NCBI GenBank assembly: GCA_030180135.1
Contig: CM058240.1
Coordinates: 70,613,581 to 70,677,580, forward strand
Source: Orychophragmus violaceus
Lineage: Eukaryota; Streptophyta; Magnoliopsida; Brassicales; Brassicaceae
Reading direction: 5' to 3'
DNA length: 64,000 nt
Shown here: one piece after another, positions 10,401 to 19,900 of the stretch
How the letters are laid out: every line of letters starts with the position of its first letter
Position numbering within the stretch: position 1 is the stretch's first letter
Made by a program: the position numbers and the translations under genes
Notes under the pieces: model-generated
What the model saw: the letters and a program-made list of their open reading frames with translations, nothing else
What the model was told of the DNA's origin: nothing
The model's database searches: none

Positions 10401-12214
10401 TATCCAAGGAATTCATCATCCATACTGATCACGAGACACTTAAGCACCTGCGAGGTCAGACTTCACTCAAGAGGAGACATGCTAAGTGGTTGGAGTTTGT
10501 AGAGACATTTCCCTATGTAATCAAGTACAAGAAGGGAAAGGAGAATGTGGTAGCTGATGCCTTGTCAAGAAGGCATGCCCTGATAGCTACCATGGAGGCT
10601 AAGGTTTTAGGATTTGAACACATCAAGGATCTATATAAAGATGATCCAGAACTAGGAGAGGCTTACCAAGCCTGTGGAAGAGGAGCATTCGGATCCTACT
10701 ATCTTCAAGAAGGGTTCCTATTCCGAGACAAGAGGCTGTGCATTCCTCAATGCTCAATGCGTGAGCTACTGCTTAAGGAGGCGCATGGAGGTGGTCTTAT
10801 GGGCCATTTTGGAGTGGACAAGACACTAGCTGTGGTGGCTGATCACTTCTTCTGGCCGCACCTCAAGAGAGACGTTGAGAGGCATTGTGCAAGATGTGTA
10901 ACTTGTCACAAAGCAAAATCCAGGTTACACCCTCATGGACTTTATCTACCTTTACCTATTCCTAACGCACCATGGGTGGATATTTCTATGGACTTTGTGC
11001 TAGGGTTGCCTAAGATCAAACACAAAGACTCTGTCTTTGTTGTTGTGGATCGATTTTCTAAGATGGCTCACTTCATTCCATGTGACAAAACCAATGATGC
11101 CACACAAGTTGCTGATCTATTCTTCAAAGAGGTGGTGCGTTTACATGGTATACCAAGGACCATAGTATCTGACCGAGACACAAAATTCTTGAGCCATTTC
11201 TGGAAGACATTGTGGAAGAAGCTCGGAACAAAACTCCTATTCTCCACAACCTGCCACCCTCAAACGGATGGACAAACCGAAGTGGTAAACCGTACCTTAT
11301 CTACTTTACTTAGGGTAACTCTTGGCAGGAACTTAAACACATGGTTAGATTGTTTGCCTTTCATTGAGTTTGCCTATAACCATGCTACACATTCTGCTAC
11401 TAAAATGTCTCCATTTGAAACTGTGTATGGTTTTAATCCACTAACACCTCTTGATTTGTCGCCAATTCCCCAAGTTGAGCAAGTTAATCTAGATGGTCTC
11501 AGGAAAGGAGAGTTTGTTAAGAAGCTACACCAGAAAGCAAGAGACAACATTCTTAAGAAGACTGAAGAGTACAAGAGGCGAGCAGACAAGGGCCGCAAGG
11601 AGTTAGTCTTTGAGCCAGGAGAGTGGGTTTGGCTCCACATGAGACCTGAGAGGTTTCCACAGAAGAGAAGCTCGAAGCTGGCGCCTAGGGGAGATGGTCC
11701 CTTCAAAGTTCTAGAACGAATCAACAATAACGCCTACAAGCTAGAACTCCCGGGTGAGCTCAATATTTCACATAGCTTCAATGTGACTGATTTGTCTCCA
11801 TATGTTGCAGATGATCCAGTTTTGAGGACAAAACCTTCTGAAGAGGGTGGGAATGATGAGGACATCCAGCTAAGCACCCATCCACAAGCCATTCCTGAGG
11901 TCAAGGAAGCTCCAATGACTCGATCTAGGACAAGGAGGCTCAGGGAAGGATTCAACACTGCAGTAGAGAACCTCATGAACTCAATGGAACTTGGAGACTA
12001 CCTCAAGAACGAGCCCAAGAAGCTAGAGGCGATAGAAGACTTGGGCTGTGTAAACAATACGGATAACACAGGAGATTTGGACTGTGTAAGCGACGTAGAC
12101 AACACAGGAGGCGTGGACTGTGTAAGCAACAAGGAAGCTGGACCTTCTACGCGTCTAGGGGAACCATGGGCCGGACTATGCCAAGTCCTTACCATCCGGC
12201 TCGGCCCATGCTAA
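7430..12214 (+). CDS. Ty3/gypsy Gag-Pol polyprotein, intact (1594 aa)
   Basis: One frame encodes Gag (capsid-like region about 115-275), a CX2CX4HX4C zinc knuckle at residues 344-357, an aspartic protease with IIDGGS (Asp434), reverse transcriptase about 640-830 with YFDD at 789-792, RNase H about 930-1045 (Asp938, Glu975, Asp1000, Asp1043), and integrase with a His1119/His1126 and Cys1156/Cys1159 zinc module and catalytic Asp1188, Asp1248, Glu1284 (35-residue spacing between the last two). A GDGPFKVLERI segment at 1421-1431 resembles the GPY/F region. Residues from about 1475 onward are encoded in the 3' LTR and contain a basic stretch (TRSRTRRLRE) and short acidic repeats. In CRM chromoviruses this tail position carries a targeting motif; I infer that here. 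The start at 7430 is the first ATG giving the whole frame (ACACCATGGGA context). There are no stops or frameshifts, so the product could be functional. Confidence 0.95.
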   Translation: MGDEGRQPVDPIIQMMTAIREEMSNINQQVGTMRQEFGERIGRIEAPPRRGPIRGAPIPPRYQAGDEDDDMPDLEEDRQPPDPFRRPQPRRQDPLWRNPAREGEARETNRDIKVTPPLFAGKSDPEAYMDWERRLEHIFECYGYGERKKIAVAAAQLTENALAWWDRTIAERRRQRFGAVATWSDMKYLLRLRYVPEHYHRDLQKRFRKLSQGTRSVDEYFEEFEKLMNSLELEESEEALMAQFIDGLQERIARKVERAQYGGLHELLHLAVQVEQQIKRKTAMTSRSKPTQPWAASSSRSFEKGKTVEIDSRFKGKTAEAPKSNRPEQGKFPSTNQRTRDITCFKCQGRGHMARECPNQRVMIIHNDGEYESQDELEDDPNEPEEELAYPDVGELLVTRRMLSVMINPEAAQRENIFHTRCTVKDKVCNLIIDGGSCTNVASKHMVDRLGLIKTKHPRPYRLRWLNDETELKISEQVIVPFSVGKYQDQVTCDVVPMQAGHLLLGRPWQYDRATSHNGRTNQYTFLHKDRKFTLAPLTPTEVHDLQVHMSKEVESSKSSLYISRGAICKTLSAKRTVLLMLFKECLSSGSGELVLPTGVQAVLDRFQDIFPEELPPGLPPIRGIEHQIDLVPGAALPNKPAYRMNPEETKELERQVRDLMDRGYIRESLSPCAVPVLLVPKKDGSWRMCVDCRAINNITIKYRHPIPRLDDMLDELSGSTIFSKVDLKSGYHQVRMREGDEWKTAFKTKQGLYEWLVMPFGLTNAPSTFMRLMNQVLRAYISKFVVVYFDDILIYSKNLDDHISHLELVLKSLRKEGLYANLKKCTFCTNKLVFLGFVVSEQGLQVDEEKVKAIREWPTPTTVGHVRSFHGLASFYRRFVRDFSTVASPLTAVIKKNVPFSWGPAQESAFKLLKERLTQAPVLALPDFEEVFEVECDASGIGIGAVLHQRKKPVAFFSEKLSGASLNYPTYDKELYALVRALETWQHYLLSKEFIIHTDHETLKHLRGQTSLKRRHAKWLEFVETFPYVIKYKKGKENVVADALSRRHALIATMEAKVLGFEHIKDLYKDDPELGEAYQACGRGAFGSYYLQEGFLFRDKRLCIPQCSMRELLLKEAHGGGLMGHFGVDKTLAVVADHFFWPHLKRDVERHCARCVTCHKAKSRLHPHGLYLPLPIPNAPWVDISMDFVLGLPKIKHKDSVFVVVDRFSKMAHFIPCDKTNDATQVADLFFKEVVRLHGIPRTIVSDRDTKFLSHFWKTLWKKLGTKLLFSTTCHPQTDGQTEVVNRTLSTLLRVTLGRNLNTWLDCLPFIEFAYNHATHSATKMSPFETVYGFNPLTPLDLSPIPQVEQVNLDGLRKGEFVKKLHQKARDNILKKTEEYKRRADKGRKELVFEPGEWVWLHMRPERFPQKRSSKLAPRGDGPFKVLERINNNAYKLELPGELNISHSFNVTDLSPYVADDPVLRTKPSEEGGNDEDIQLSTHPQAIPEVKEAPMTRSRTRRLREGFNTAVENLMNSMELGDYLKNEPKKLEAIEDLGCVNNTDNTGDLDCVSDVDNTGGVDCVSNKEAGPSTRLGEPWAGLCQVLTIRLGPC
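11841..11853 (+). other. Polypurine tract of gypsy element
   Basis: AAGAGGGTGGGAA directly abuts the 3' LTR start at 11854 and is the expected plus-strand primer. It also encodes residues of the polyprotein, since the frame runs through it. Confidence 0.85.
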
Positions 12215-12803
12215 GTCCGAGAGTTGGTGGACTCTCTTGCACTCTTTTTCCCTTGGGTGGTTTTATCCCAAAGAGGTTTTACTCCCAAGGTTTTTAATGA
12301 GGCAAGTCGGCCCACCCACACCATAACTCAAGGCTTGGCCGCCAAGGAAGGAATTACACACTTTCCTTTTCTGTGTAACTCGGCTATCTCTCATTCAAGG
12401 CCGAGATATTTGATTTTCCTTTTTGTTCTTCTTTGTTTTTGTACTTAAACAACTTTGTATCATTGTGTTAGATACCTTTGAATTATCAATAAACCCTTAA
12501 GCGATTTTCGCCTTTTCTTGAACAGCCACCGCTTGTTCTTGTTTGCTTGTTGTTCCTTGTGTGTGATTCACAAAGAAGACAAGTGTCTGTGCAGTATCAG
12601 AGACCCGTTCATCATCTCTGTGGTGCCTTCGATCCACCAGCCCTACCACCCACTGATTCAACAGGAGAGCGCGTCAAAGCCAGCCTGTTCGATCCCATCT
12701 CTTACACACGACCATCCCTTGAGTAACAGGAGAGAGCGACAAAGCCAACCTGTTTCTTCCATCAACCACCGCGTGAGGCTCTGTCCATCTGAGTCTTACA
12801 TCA
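11854..12803 (+). repeat. 3' LTR of gypsy element (950 bp)
   Basis: Same length and, by eye, same sequence as 6046-6995, ending CTTACATCA before the CTAAC target duplication. It contains the last 120 codons and stop of Gag-Pol (stop at 12212-12214), a second copy of the hairpin-like motif (12240-12304), AATAAA at 12488 and the inverted-repeat units at 12660 and 12725. Confidence 0.96.
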
Positions 12804-12808
12804 CTAAC
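12804..12808. repeat. Target-site duplication of gypsy element, right copy (CTAAC)
   Basis: CTAAC matches 6041-6045 and is followed directly by the continuation of the interrupted monomer (AGACAAGAAAG). Confidence 0.96.
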
Positions 12809-15800
12809 AGACAAGAAAGAAACTTTGATCTTCTAAAATGTCCTATGAGAATCCTAAACAAAACTTTTTTACCAAAACTTCTTGAAACATATGTATCATG
12901 GATTGGAGAAATTAGGTGAGGTAAGACAACTATAAGTTAGTTTTTGCATGCTCTTAAAGGTAGAATGAGAATCATGTTATACAAGTTTTTGTTCACTTTA
13001 AACACCCCCCTAAATAACCCTATTAACAGACAAGAAAGAAACTTTGATTTTCTAAAATGTCCTATGAGAATCCTAAACAAAACATTTTTACCAAAACTTT
13101 TTGAAAAATATGTGTCATGGATTGGAGAAATTGGGTGAGGTAAGACAACTATAAGTTAGTTTTTGCATGCTCTTAAAGGTAGAATGAGAAGCATGTTATA
13201 CAAGTTTATGTTCACTTTAAACACCCCTAAGTAACCCTACTAACAGACAAGAGAGAAACTTTGATCTTCTAAAATGTCCTATGAGAATCCTAAACAAAAC
13301 ATTTTTACCAAAACTTCTTGAAACATATGTGTCATGGATTAGAGAAATTAGGTGAGCTAAGACAACTATAAGTTAGTTTTTGCATGCTCTTAAAGGTAGA
13401 ATGAGAAGCATGTTATACAAGTTTATGTTCACTTTAAACACCCCTAAGTAATCCTACTAACAGACAAGAAAGAAACTTTGATCTTCTAAAATGTCCTATG
13501 AGAATCCTAAACAAAACGTTTTTACCAAAACTTCTTGAAACATATGTATCATGGATTGGAGAAATTAGGTGAGGTAAGACAACTATAAGTTAGTTTTTGC
13601 ATGCTCTTAAAGGTAGAATGAGAAGCATGTTATACAAGTTTTTGTTCACTTTAAACACCCCCTTAAATAACCCTATTAACAGACAAGAAAGAAACTTTGA
13701 TTTTCTAAAATGTCCTATGAGAATCCTAAACAAAACATTTTTACCAAAACTTTTTGAAACATATGTGTCATGGATTGGAGAAATTGGGTGAGGTAAGACA
13801 ACTATAAGTTAGTTTTTGCATGCTCTTAAAGGTAGAATGAGAAGCATGTTATACAAGTTTATGTTCACTTTAAACACCCCTAAGTAACCCTACTAACAGA
13901 CAAGAGAGAAACTTTGATCTTCTAAAATGTCCTATGAGAATCCTAAACAAAACATTTTTACCAAAACTTCTTGAAACATATGTGTCATGGATTAGAGAAA
14001 TTAGGTGAGGTAAGACAACTATAAGTTAGTTTTTGCATGCTCTTAAAGGTAGAATGAGAAGCATGTTATACAAGTTTATGTTCACTTTAAACACCCCTAA
14101 GTAACCCTACTAACAGACAAGAGAGAAACTTTGATCTTCTAAAATGTCCTATGAGAATCCTAAACAAAACATTTTTACCAAAACTTCTTGAAACATATGT
14201 GTCATGGATTAGAGAAATTAGGTGAGGTAAGACAACTATAAGTTAGTTTTTGCATGCTCTTAAAGGTAGAATGAGAAGCATGTAAACAAGTTTATGTTCA
14301 CTTACACCCCTAAGTAACCCTACTAACAGACAAGAAAGAAACTTTGATCTTCTAAAATGTCCTATGAGAATCCTAAACAAAACTTTTTTACCAAAACTTC
14401 TTGAAACATATGTATCATGGATTGGAGAAATTAGGTGAGGTAAGACAACTATAAGTTAGTTTTTGCATGCTCTTAAAGGTAGAATGAGAATCATGTTATA
14501 CAAGTTTTTGTTCACTTTAAACACCCCCCTAAATAACCCTATTAACAGACAAGAAAGAAACTTTGATTTTCTAAAATGTCCTATGAGAATCCTAAACAAA
14601 ACATTTTTACCAAAACTTTTTGAAAAATATGTGTCATGGATTGGAGAAATTGGGTGAGGTAAGACAACTATAAGTTAGTTTTTGCATGCTCTTAAAGGTA
14701 GAATGAGAAGCATGTTATACAAGTTTATGTTCACTTTAAACACCCCTAAGTAACCCTACTAACAGACAAGAGAGAAACTTTGATCTTCTAAAATGTCCTA
14801 TGAGAATCCTAAACAAAACATTTTTACCAAAACTTCTTGAAACATATGTGTCATGGATTAGAGAAATTAGGTGAGGTAAGACAACTATAAGTTAGTTTTT
14901 GCATGCTCTTAAAGGTAGAATGAGAAGCATGTTATACAAGTTTATGTTCACTTTAAACACCCCTAAGTAATCCTACTAACAGACAAGAAAGAAACTTTGA
15001 TCTTCTAAAATGTCCTATGAGAATCCTAAACAAAACTTTTTTACCAAAACTTCTTGAAACATATGTATCATGGATTGGAGAAATTAGGTGAGGTAAGACA
15101 ACTATAAGTTAGTTTTTGCATGCTCTTAAAGGTAGAATGAGAAGCATGTTATACAAGTTTTTGTTCACTTCAAACACCCCCCTAAATAACCCTATTAACA
15201 GACAAGAAAGAAACTTTGATTTTCTAAAATGTCCTATGAGAATCCTAAACAAAACATTTTTACCAAAACTTTTTGAAACATATGTGTCATGGATTGGAGA
15301 AATTGGGTGAGGTAAGACAACTATAAGTTAGTTTTTGCATGCTCTTAAAGGTAGAATGAGAAGCATGTTATACAAGTTTATGTTCACTTTAAACACCCCT
15401 AAGTAACCCTACTAACAGACAAGAGAGAAACTTTGATCTTCTAAAATGTCCTATGAGAATCTTAAACAAAACATTTTTACCAAAACTTCTTGAAACATAT
15501 GTGTCATGGATTAGAGAAATTAGGTGAGGTAAGACAACTATAAGTTAGTTTTTGCATGCTCTTAAAAGTAGAATGAGAAGCATGTTATACAAGTTTATGT
15601 TCACTTTAAACACCCCTAAGTAACCCTACTAACAGACAAGAAAGAAACTTTGATCCTCTAAAATGTCCTATGAGAATCCTAAACAAAACATTTTTACCAA
15701 AACTTCTTGAAACATATGTGTCATGGATTAGAGAAATTAGGTGAGGTAAGACAACTATAAGTTAGTTTTTGCATGCTCTTAAAGGTAGAATGAGAAGCAT

Positions 15801-15841
15801 GTTATACAAGTTTTTGTTCACTTTAAACATCCCCCTAAATA
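12804..15841 (+). repeat. Tandem duplication of 7 monomers (1519-bp period)
   Basis: Type A monomers at 12944 and 14463 share a private AGAATCATG variant and TTTTTGAAAAATATG, and lie 1519 bp apart; 13597 and 15116 keep the offset. The variant GTAATCCTACTAAC recurs near 13448 and 14967. The unit edge lies close to the gypsy insertion site, so 14323-14327 is the paralogous unoccupied copy of that site. Confidence 0.85.
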
Positions 15842-16398
15842 ACCCTATTAACAGACAAGAAAGAAACTTTGATTTTCTAAAATGTCCTATGAGAATCCTA
15901 AACAAAACATTTTTACCAAAACTTTTTGAAACATATGTGTCATGGATTGAAGAAATTGGGTGAGGTAAGACAACTATAAGTTAGTTTTTGCATGCTCTTA
16001 AAGGTAGAATGAGAAGCATGTTATACAAGTTTATGTTCACTTTAAACACCCCTAAGTAACCCTACTAACAGACAAGAGAGAAACTTTGATCTTCTAAAAT
16101 GTCCTATGAGAATCCTAAACAAAACATTTTTACCAAAACTTCTTGAAACATATGTGTCATGGATTAGAGAAATTAGGTGAGGTAAGACAACTATAAGTTA
16201 GTTTTTGCATGCTCTTAAAGGTAGAATGAGAAGCATGTTATACAAGTTTATGTTCACTTTAAACACCCCTAAGTAACCCTACTAACAGACAAGAGAGAAA
16301 CTTTGATCTTCTAAAATGTCCTATGAGAATCCTAAACAAAACATTTTTACCAAAACTTCTTGAAACATATGTGTCATGGATTAGAGAAATTAGGTGAG

Positions 16399-16403
16399 GT
16401 AAG
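16399..16403. repeat. Target-site duplication of copia element 1, left copy (GTAAG)
   Basis: GTAAG from satellite GTGAGGTAAGACAAC (monomer positions 193-197) precedes the LTR and is repeated at 21958-21962. Confidence 0.96.
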
Positions 16404-16439
16404 TATTGAAATGAAGATCATATTGAAGTAAAGATCACA

Positions 16440-16523
16440 TAGTGAACTATACTGGACGTGAACTATATTGAATATAGTGAACTATACTGGACGTGAGCTA
16501 TATTGAATATAGTAAACTATATT
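16440..16523 (+). promoter_or_regulatory. 35-bp tandem repeats in U3 with ACGTG cores
   Basis: Two units (16440-16474 and 16475-16509) plus a partial third share TAGTGAACTATACTGG followed by ACGTGA and CTATATTGAATA. Each full unit has a GACGTG core, the type bound by plant bZIP factors. Tandem activator boxes in U3 upstream of a TATA box are known from stress-responsive copia elements such as Tnt1 and Tto1; the analogous role here is inferred. The 3' LTR copy is at 21621-21704. Confidence 0.65.
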
Positions 16524-16605
16524 CATAAGAAGACAAAAACAGTCACACTTTTATGACCGTTGAAACTCACTCGTTTTAATTCTTTGTAAACCCTAGAGTA
16601 GCTAG

Positions 16606-16615
16606 TATATATATA
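16606..16615 (+). promoter_or_regulatory. TATA box of copia 1 LTR
   Basis: TATATATATA lies about 95 bp downstream of the tandem repeats, in a position suited to LTR transcription initiation. The copy in the 3' LTR is 21787-21796. Confidence 0.65.
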
Positions 16616-16776
16616 CTTGTTGTAACCTGTTTAATGAATACAGAGAATTATTCTTCTCTTACAGCCGCTTCTTTTATTCCCTAGTGCACAAGAACCCTAA
16701 TTTGGTTCTTGGTGTGTTCTTCACAATTCTACTCAATTCTACTTTATTCTCTCAATCTAAATCTCATATTCTAATA

Positions 16777-16788
16777 TGGTATAAGAGC
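16777..16788 (+). other. Primer-binding site of copia element 1, variant
   Basis: TGGTATAAGAGC abuts the LTR. It differs at one base from the usual tRNA-Met site TGGTATCAGAGC carried by copia element 2, so a mismatch with the primer is predicted. Confidence 0.85.
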
Positions 16789-16975
16789 TCTAAGCTTCTG
16801 TACCTCATTTACTTCCGCTGAAACTCACAAAAATCTGTTCTCAAGCTTATCTCTCGGTTCTTATAAGTTCTTCTAAGCTCCTAAGCTCATTTCTTTGTTT
16901 CTTGTGTTCTCTGTGAGTTGAGAACTCTCCATTTCATCTTGAATACTCCCTCCTTGCTTTATATCAGTCTTAGCA
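16789..16975 (+). other. Untranslated leader of copia element 1
   Basis: A T/C-rich leader of 187 nt between the primer site and the polyprotein start. It is recognisably homologous to the leader of copia element 2, with shared blocks such as TCTCTGTGAGTTGAGAACTC and ACTCCCTCCTTGCT. Confidence 0.8.
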
Positions 16976-19900
16976 ATGGAGAACTCAAGAGTTGTTATTC
17001 CTGTGATTTTGAAAGGCTCAAACTACATTGTTTGGGCTAGGATGGTGAAGTCTGCACTTGGAGGCAGAGGTCTGTGGAAGTATATCCTGAGTGACACTGC
17101 TCCACAGAAGGTGTTTAAGGCCAGGTCTGAAGCTGAAGCCAAGAAAGGAGCTGATGCAGAGACTAAAGGCAGTGATGAGTCCCTTGAAGAGGCAGCTGAA
17201 GCAGAAGAAGAGGCGTGGATGCAAGGGGACTAGAATGTGCTTTCTATACTCCAAAACTCACTGGACCAGCACCTATTGGAAGCCTACTCTTATTGTGTGA
17301 CTTCTAAGCAGCTGTGGGATACTCTTGAGAAGGTTTATGGAAATAAATCAAACTTAACAAGAGTCTTTGAAGTGAAGCTGGCCATTAACAATCTCCAGCA
17401 AGAAGATGTGGAGTTTAAAGCTCATTTTGGGAAGTTTAGCTCACTGTGGTCAGAGTTGGAGATGCTAAGGCCACCAAGCAGTGATCCTTTGGTGTTGCAA
17501 GAAAGGAGAGAGCAAGATAAAGTCTTTGCTCTTCTGCTCACCTTGAACTCATCCTATAACTCCTTGATCAAGCATATCCTAAGAGCAGAGACTCTACCTG
17601 ACATTGATGATGCGTGTGGGCAAATTCAGAAGGAACAAGGCTCATTTGGGTTGTTCAAAGGAAAAGGAGAACTGGTAACCGCAAACAAAGGGTTGTACAA
17701 GGCTGATGAGAGGAAGAACTATGGAGGTGACCAGAGAGGAGTCTTGATGTGTGATTTTTGCAAGAAGAGTGGGCATTTGAAGGACAGATGCTGGCGCCTC
17801 CACCCTAACCTCAGACCCTCATCTCACAACAACAGGTTCAAAGATCAAAGGGCAAACTATTCATATGGTGCAGCTGGACCAGGTTCTTCTTCAATGCAGC
17901 AATGTGATGAAGGAAGAGCAATGGTGGTTCATCAAACACCAGCTGTGACTGCTCAGAATGATGTGGTAAGGAGGTCAGACCTTGAGGCTCTCATCAAAGC
18001 TCTCAAGGAGAACTCTGGTATGGTCCTTGGTACTTCTCTCTTTGCATCAAACAAACTGAAACCTTTGATTATTGATTCAGGAGCCTCTCATCATATGATA
18101 AGTGATTCTAGGTTGATAAACAATGTTGAACCTGCCTTAGGAAGTGTAGTGATTGCAAATGGTGATAAAATTCCAATACAAGGCATAGGAAAATTGAAAA
18201 TGTTTAACAAAGAATCTAAAGCCTTCTTTATGCCTAGTTTCACATCAAACTTAGTCTCGGTAAAAAGAATAGCCACTGATTTGAATTGCAATGTTATTTT
18301 CAGTCCTAATGATGTTGTGTTTCAGGATATTAAAACAAGTAAGTTGATTGGGAAAGGTGTGACAAAGGATGAGCTCTACATGGTTGAAGACACCAATCCC
18401 TCTTCTGAACTATCTGCTGCTTTATCTACTGCTTTATCTACTGCTTTATCTACTTGTGTTGGTGTGGATGATTCTATTTGGCATGCTAGATTAGGACATC
18501 CACACTCTAGGGCTTTAGGACTCTTATTACCTTCTGTTTCTTTTAAAAATGATGATTGTGAGGCTTGTATCCTTGGTAAACATTGCAAATCTGTTTTTCC
18601 AGCTTCTAAAACTACTTATGAAAGTTGCTTTGATCTTGTTCACTCTGATGTATGGACTGCTCCTTGTGTGTCTAGAGAGAACCATAAGTACTTTGTCACA
18701 TTCATTGATGAAAAATCTAAATATACTTGGATAACACTGATGCAAACTAAGGATAGAGTGCTAGAAGCCTTTATGAATTTCCAAAGTCATGTTACTAACC
18801 ATTTCAATGCTAAGATCAAAATTTTTAGATCAGACAATGGTGGTGAGTACACAAGCAATGCCTTCAAACAACATTTGTCAAAGTATGGAATTCTTCATCA
18901 AACTAGCTGTCCTTATACTCCACAACAAAATGGAGTGGCTGAGAGGAAGAATAGACATTTAATGGAGGTTGCAAGGTCCATGATGTTCTACAAGAATGTT
19001 CCTAAGAAGTTTTGGGGAGATGCAGTCATGACAGCTTGTTATTTGATCAACAGAACTCCCACAAGAGTTCTTAAGGATCAATCTCCATTTCAGGTACTAA
19101 ACAAGACCAATCCATTAGTTAATCACTTACGTGTGTTTGGGTGTATCTGCTTTGTGTTAATACCAGGAGAACAGAGGGATAAGTTGGATGCTAAGAGCAC
19201 CAAAGCTATGTTCATTGGTTACTCCACAACACAAAGAGGATACAAGTGTTATGTACCTGAAACAAGGAAGGTTCTAATCTCCAGAGATGTGAAATTCATG
19301 GAGACAAAGAGCTTCTATGATGAGAAGAATTGGGACAGCTTGAAGGATCTTCCTACTTCTCAATCAGATAGAGCTGCTAACTTAAGAAGAATCATGGAGA
19401 GTCTTGGCATTAGTGTACCACAAGAACCGGTTACAACACGCACACAACCTACTCTAGCCTCGGATGCACCTGTGGAAGACTCACAACAACCCCATCTTGA
19501 TCATGAGGGGGACACATCAGAATCAGAATCAGGGCAAGCAGAAACGCAGCAAACTGATTCGGCTACACATAATCAAGCTGGTGTTGAAGAGCATGAAGAA
19601 CATGAGTTAGAACCTTAGGGAGTGGGTAATCAGAATGAAGAGGAGATTGTGCAGCCAATGAACCAACAAATTCAAGCAGGAGTGGGTAATCAGAATGAAG
19701 AGGAGATTGTGCAGCCAATGAACCAACAAATTCAAGCACTAAGGAGGAGTACAAGGGAGAAAAAGGATCCATCAGAATGGATGAAAACTAGAGTGTTCTT
19801 CAACAGCAATGCAGTAGCTCATCCCATTCAAGCCGTTTGCAGTTTAGCTCATGTACCTTTGGAGCATCAAGTGTTCATTGGAAAGTTGGATCAAGAAGAA

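Larger units (their letters stand above)
6046..12803 (+). mobile_element. Ty3/gypsy LTR retrotransposon, CRM-like, complete (6758 bp)
   Basis: A full-length autonomous-looking element: 950-bp LTRs with TG...CA ends, a primer-binding site complementary to initiator tRNA-Met, a 434-nt leader, one uninterrupted Gag-Pol frame (7430-12214), a purine-rich tract abutting the 3' LTR and a 5-bp target duplication. The domain order protease, reverse transcriptase, RNase H, integrase is that of Ty3/gypsy. The frame continues about 120 codons into the 3' LTR. From family knowledge this, together with residence in a satellite array, fits the centromeric chromovirus (CRM) lineage. I infer that lineage; a phylogeny of the reverse transcriptase would settle it. 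The LTRs look identical, so insertion was recent. Confidence 0.95.
12804..16403 (+). repeat. Satellite array, block 2
   Basis: About 16.5 monomers resume in phase with block 1 at CTAACAGACAAG after the gypsy element and run to the copia 1 insertion site. Type A monomers start near 12944, 13597, 14463, 15116 and 15769. A short-form monomer near 14222-14440 has CACTTACACCCC, four bases shorter than usual. The orientation is unchanged. Confidence 0.97.
16404..16776 (+). repeat. 5' LTR of copia element 1 (373 bp)
   Basis: Begins TATTGAAATGAAGATC and ends CATATTCTAATA; matches 21585-21957 at offset 5181 with no difference seen. Both borders are fixed by the target duplications, so the TA...TA ends are real. 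It contains 35-bp tandem repeats (16440-16523) and a TATA run (16606). Confidence 0.95.

Noticed and set aside
12518..12919. 133-codon frame across the 3' LTR end into satellite
   Set aside because: A chance fusion of LTR and satellite reading frames; it does not exist at the 5' LTR in the same form.
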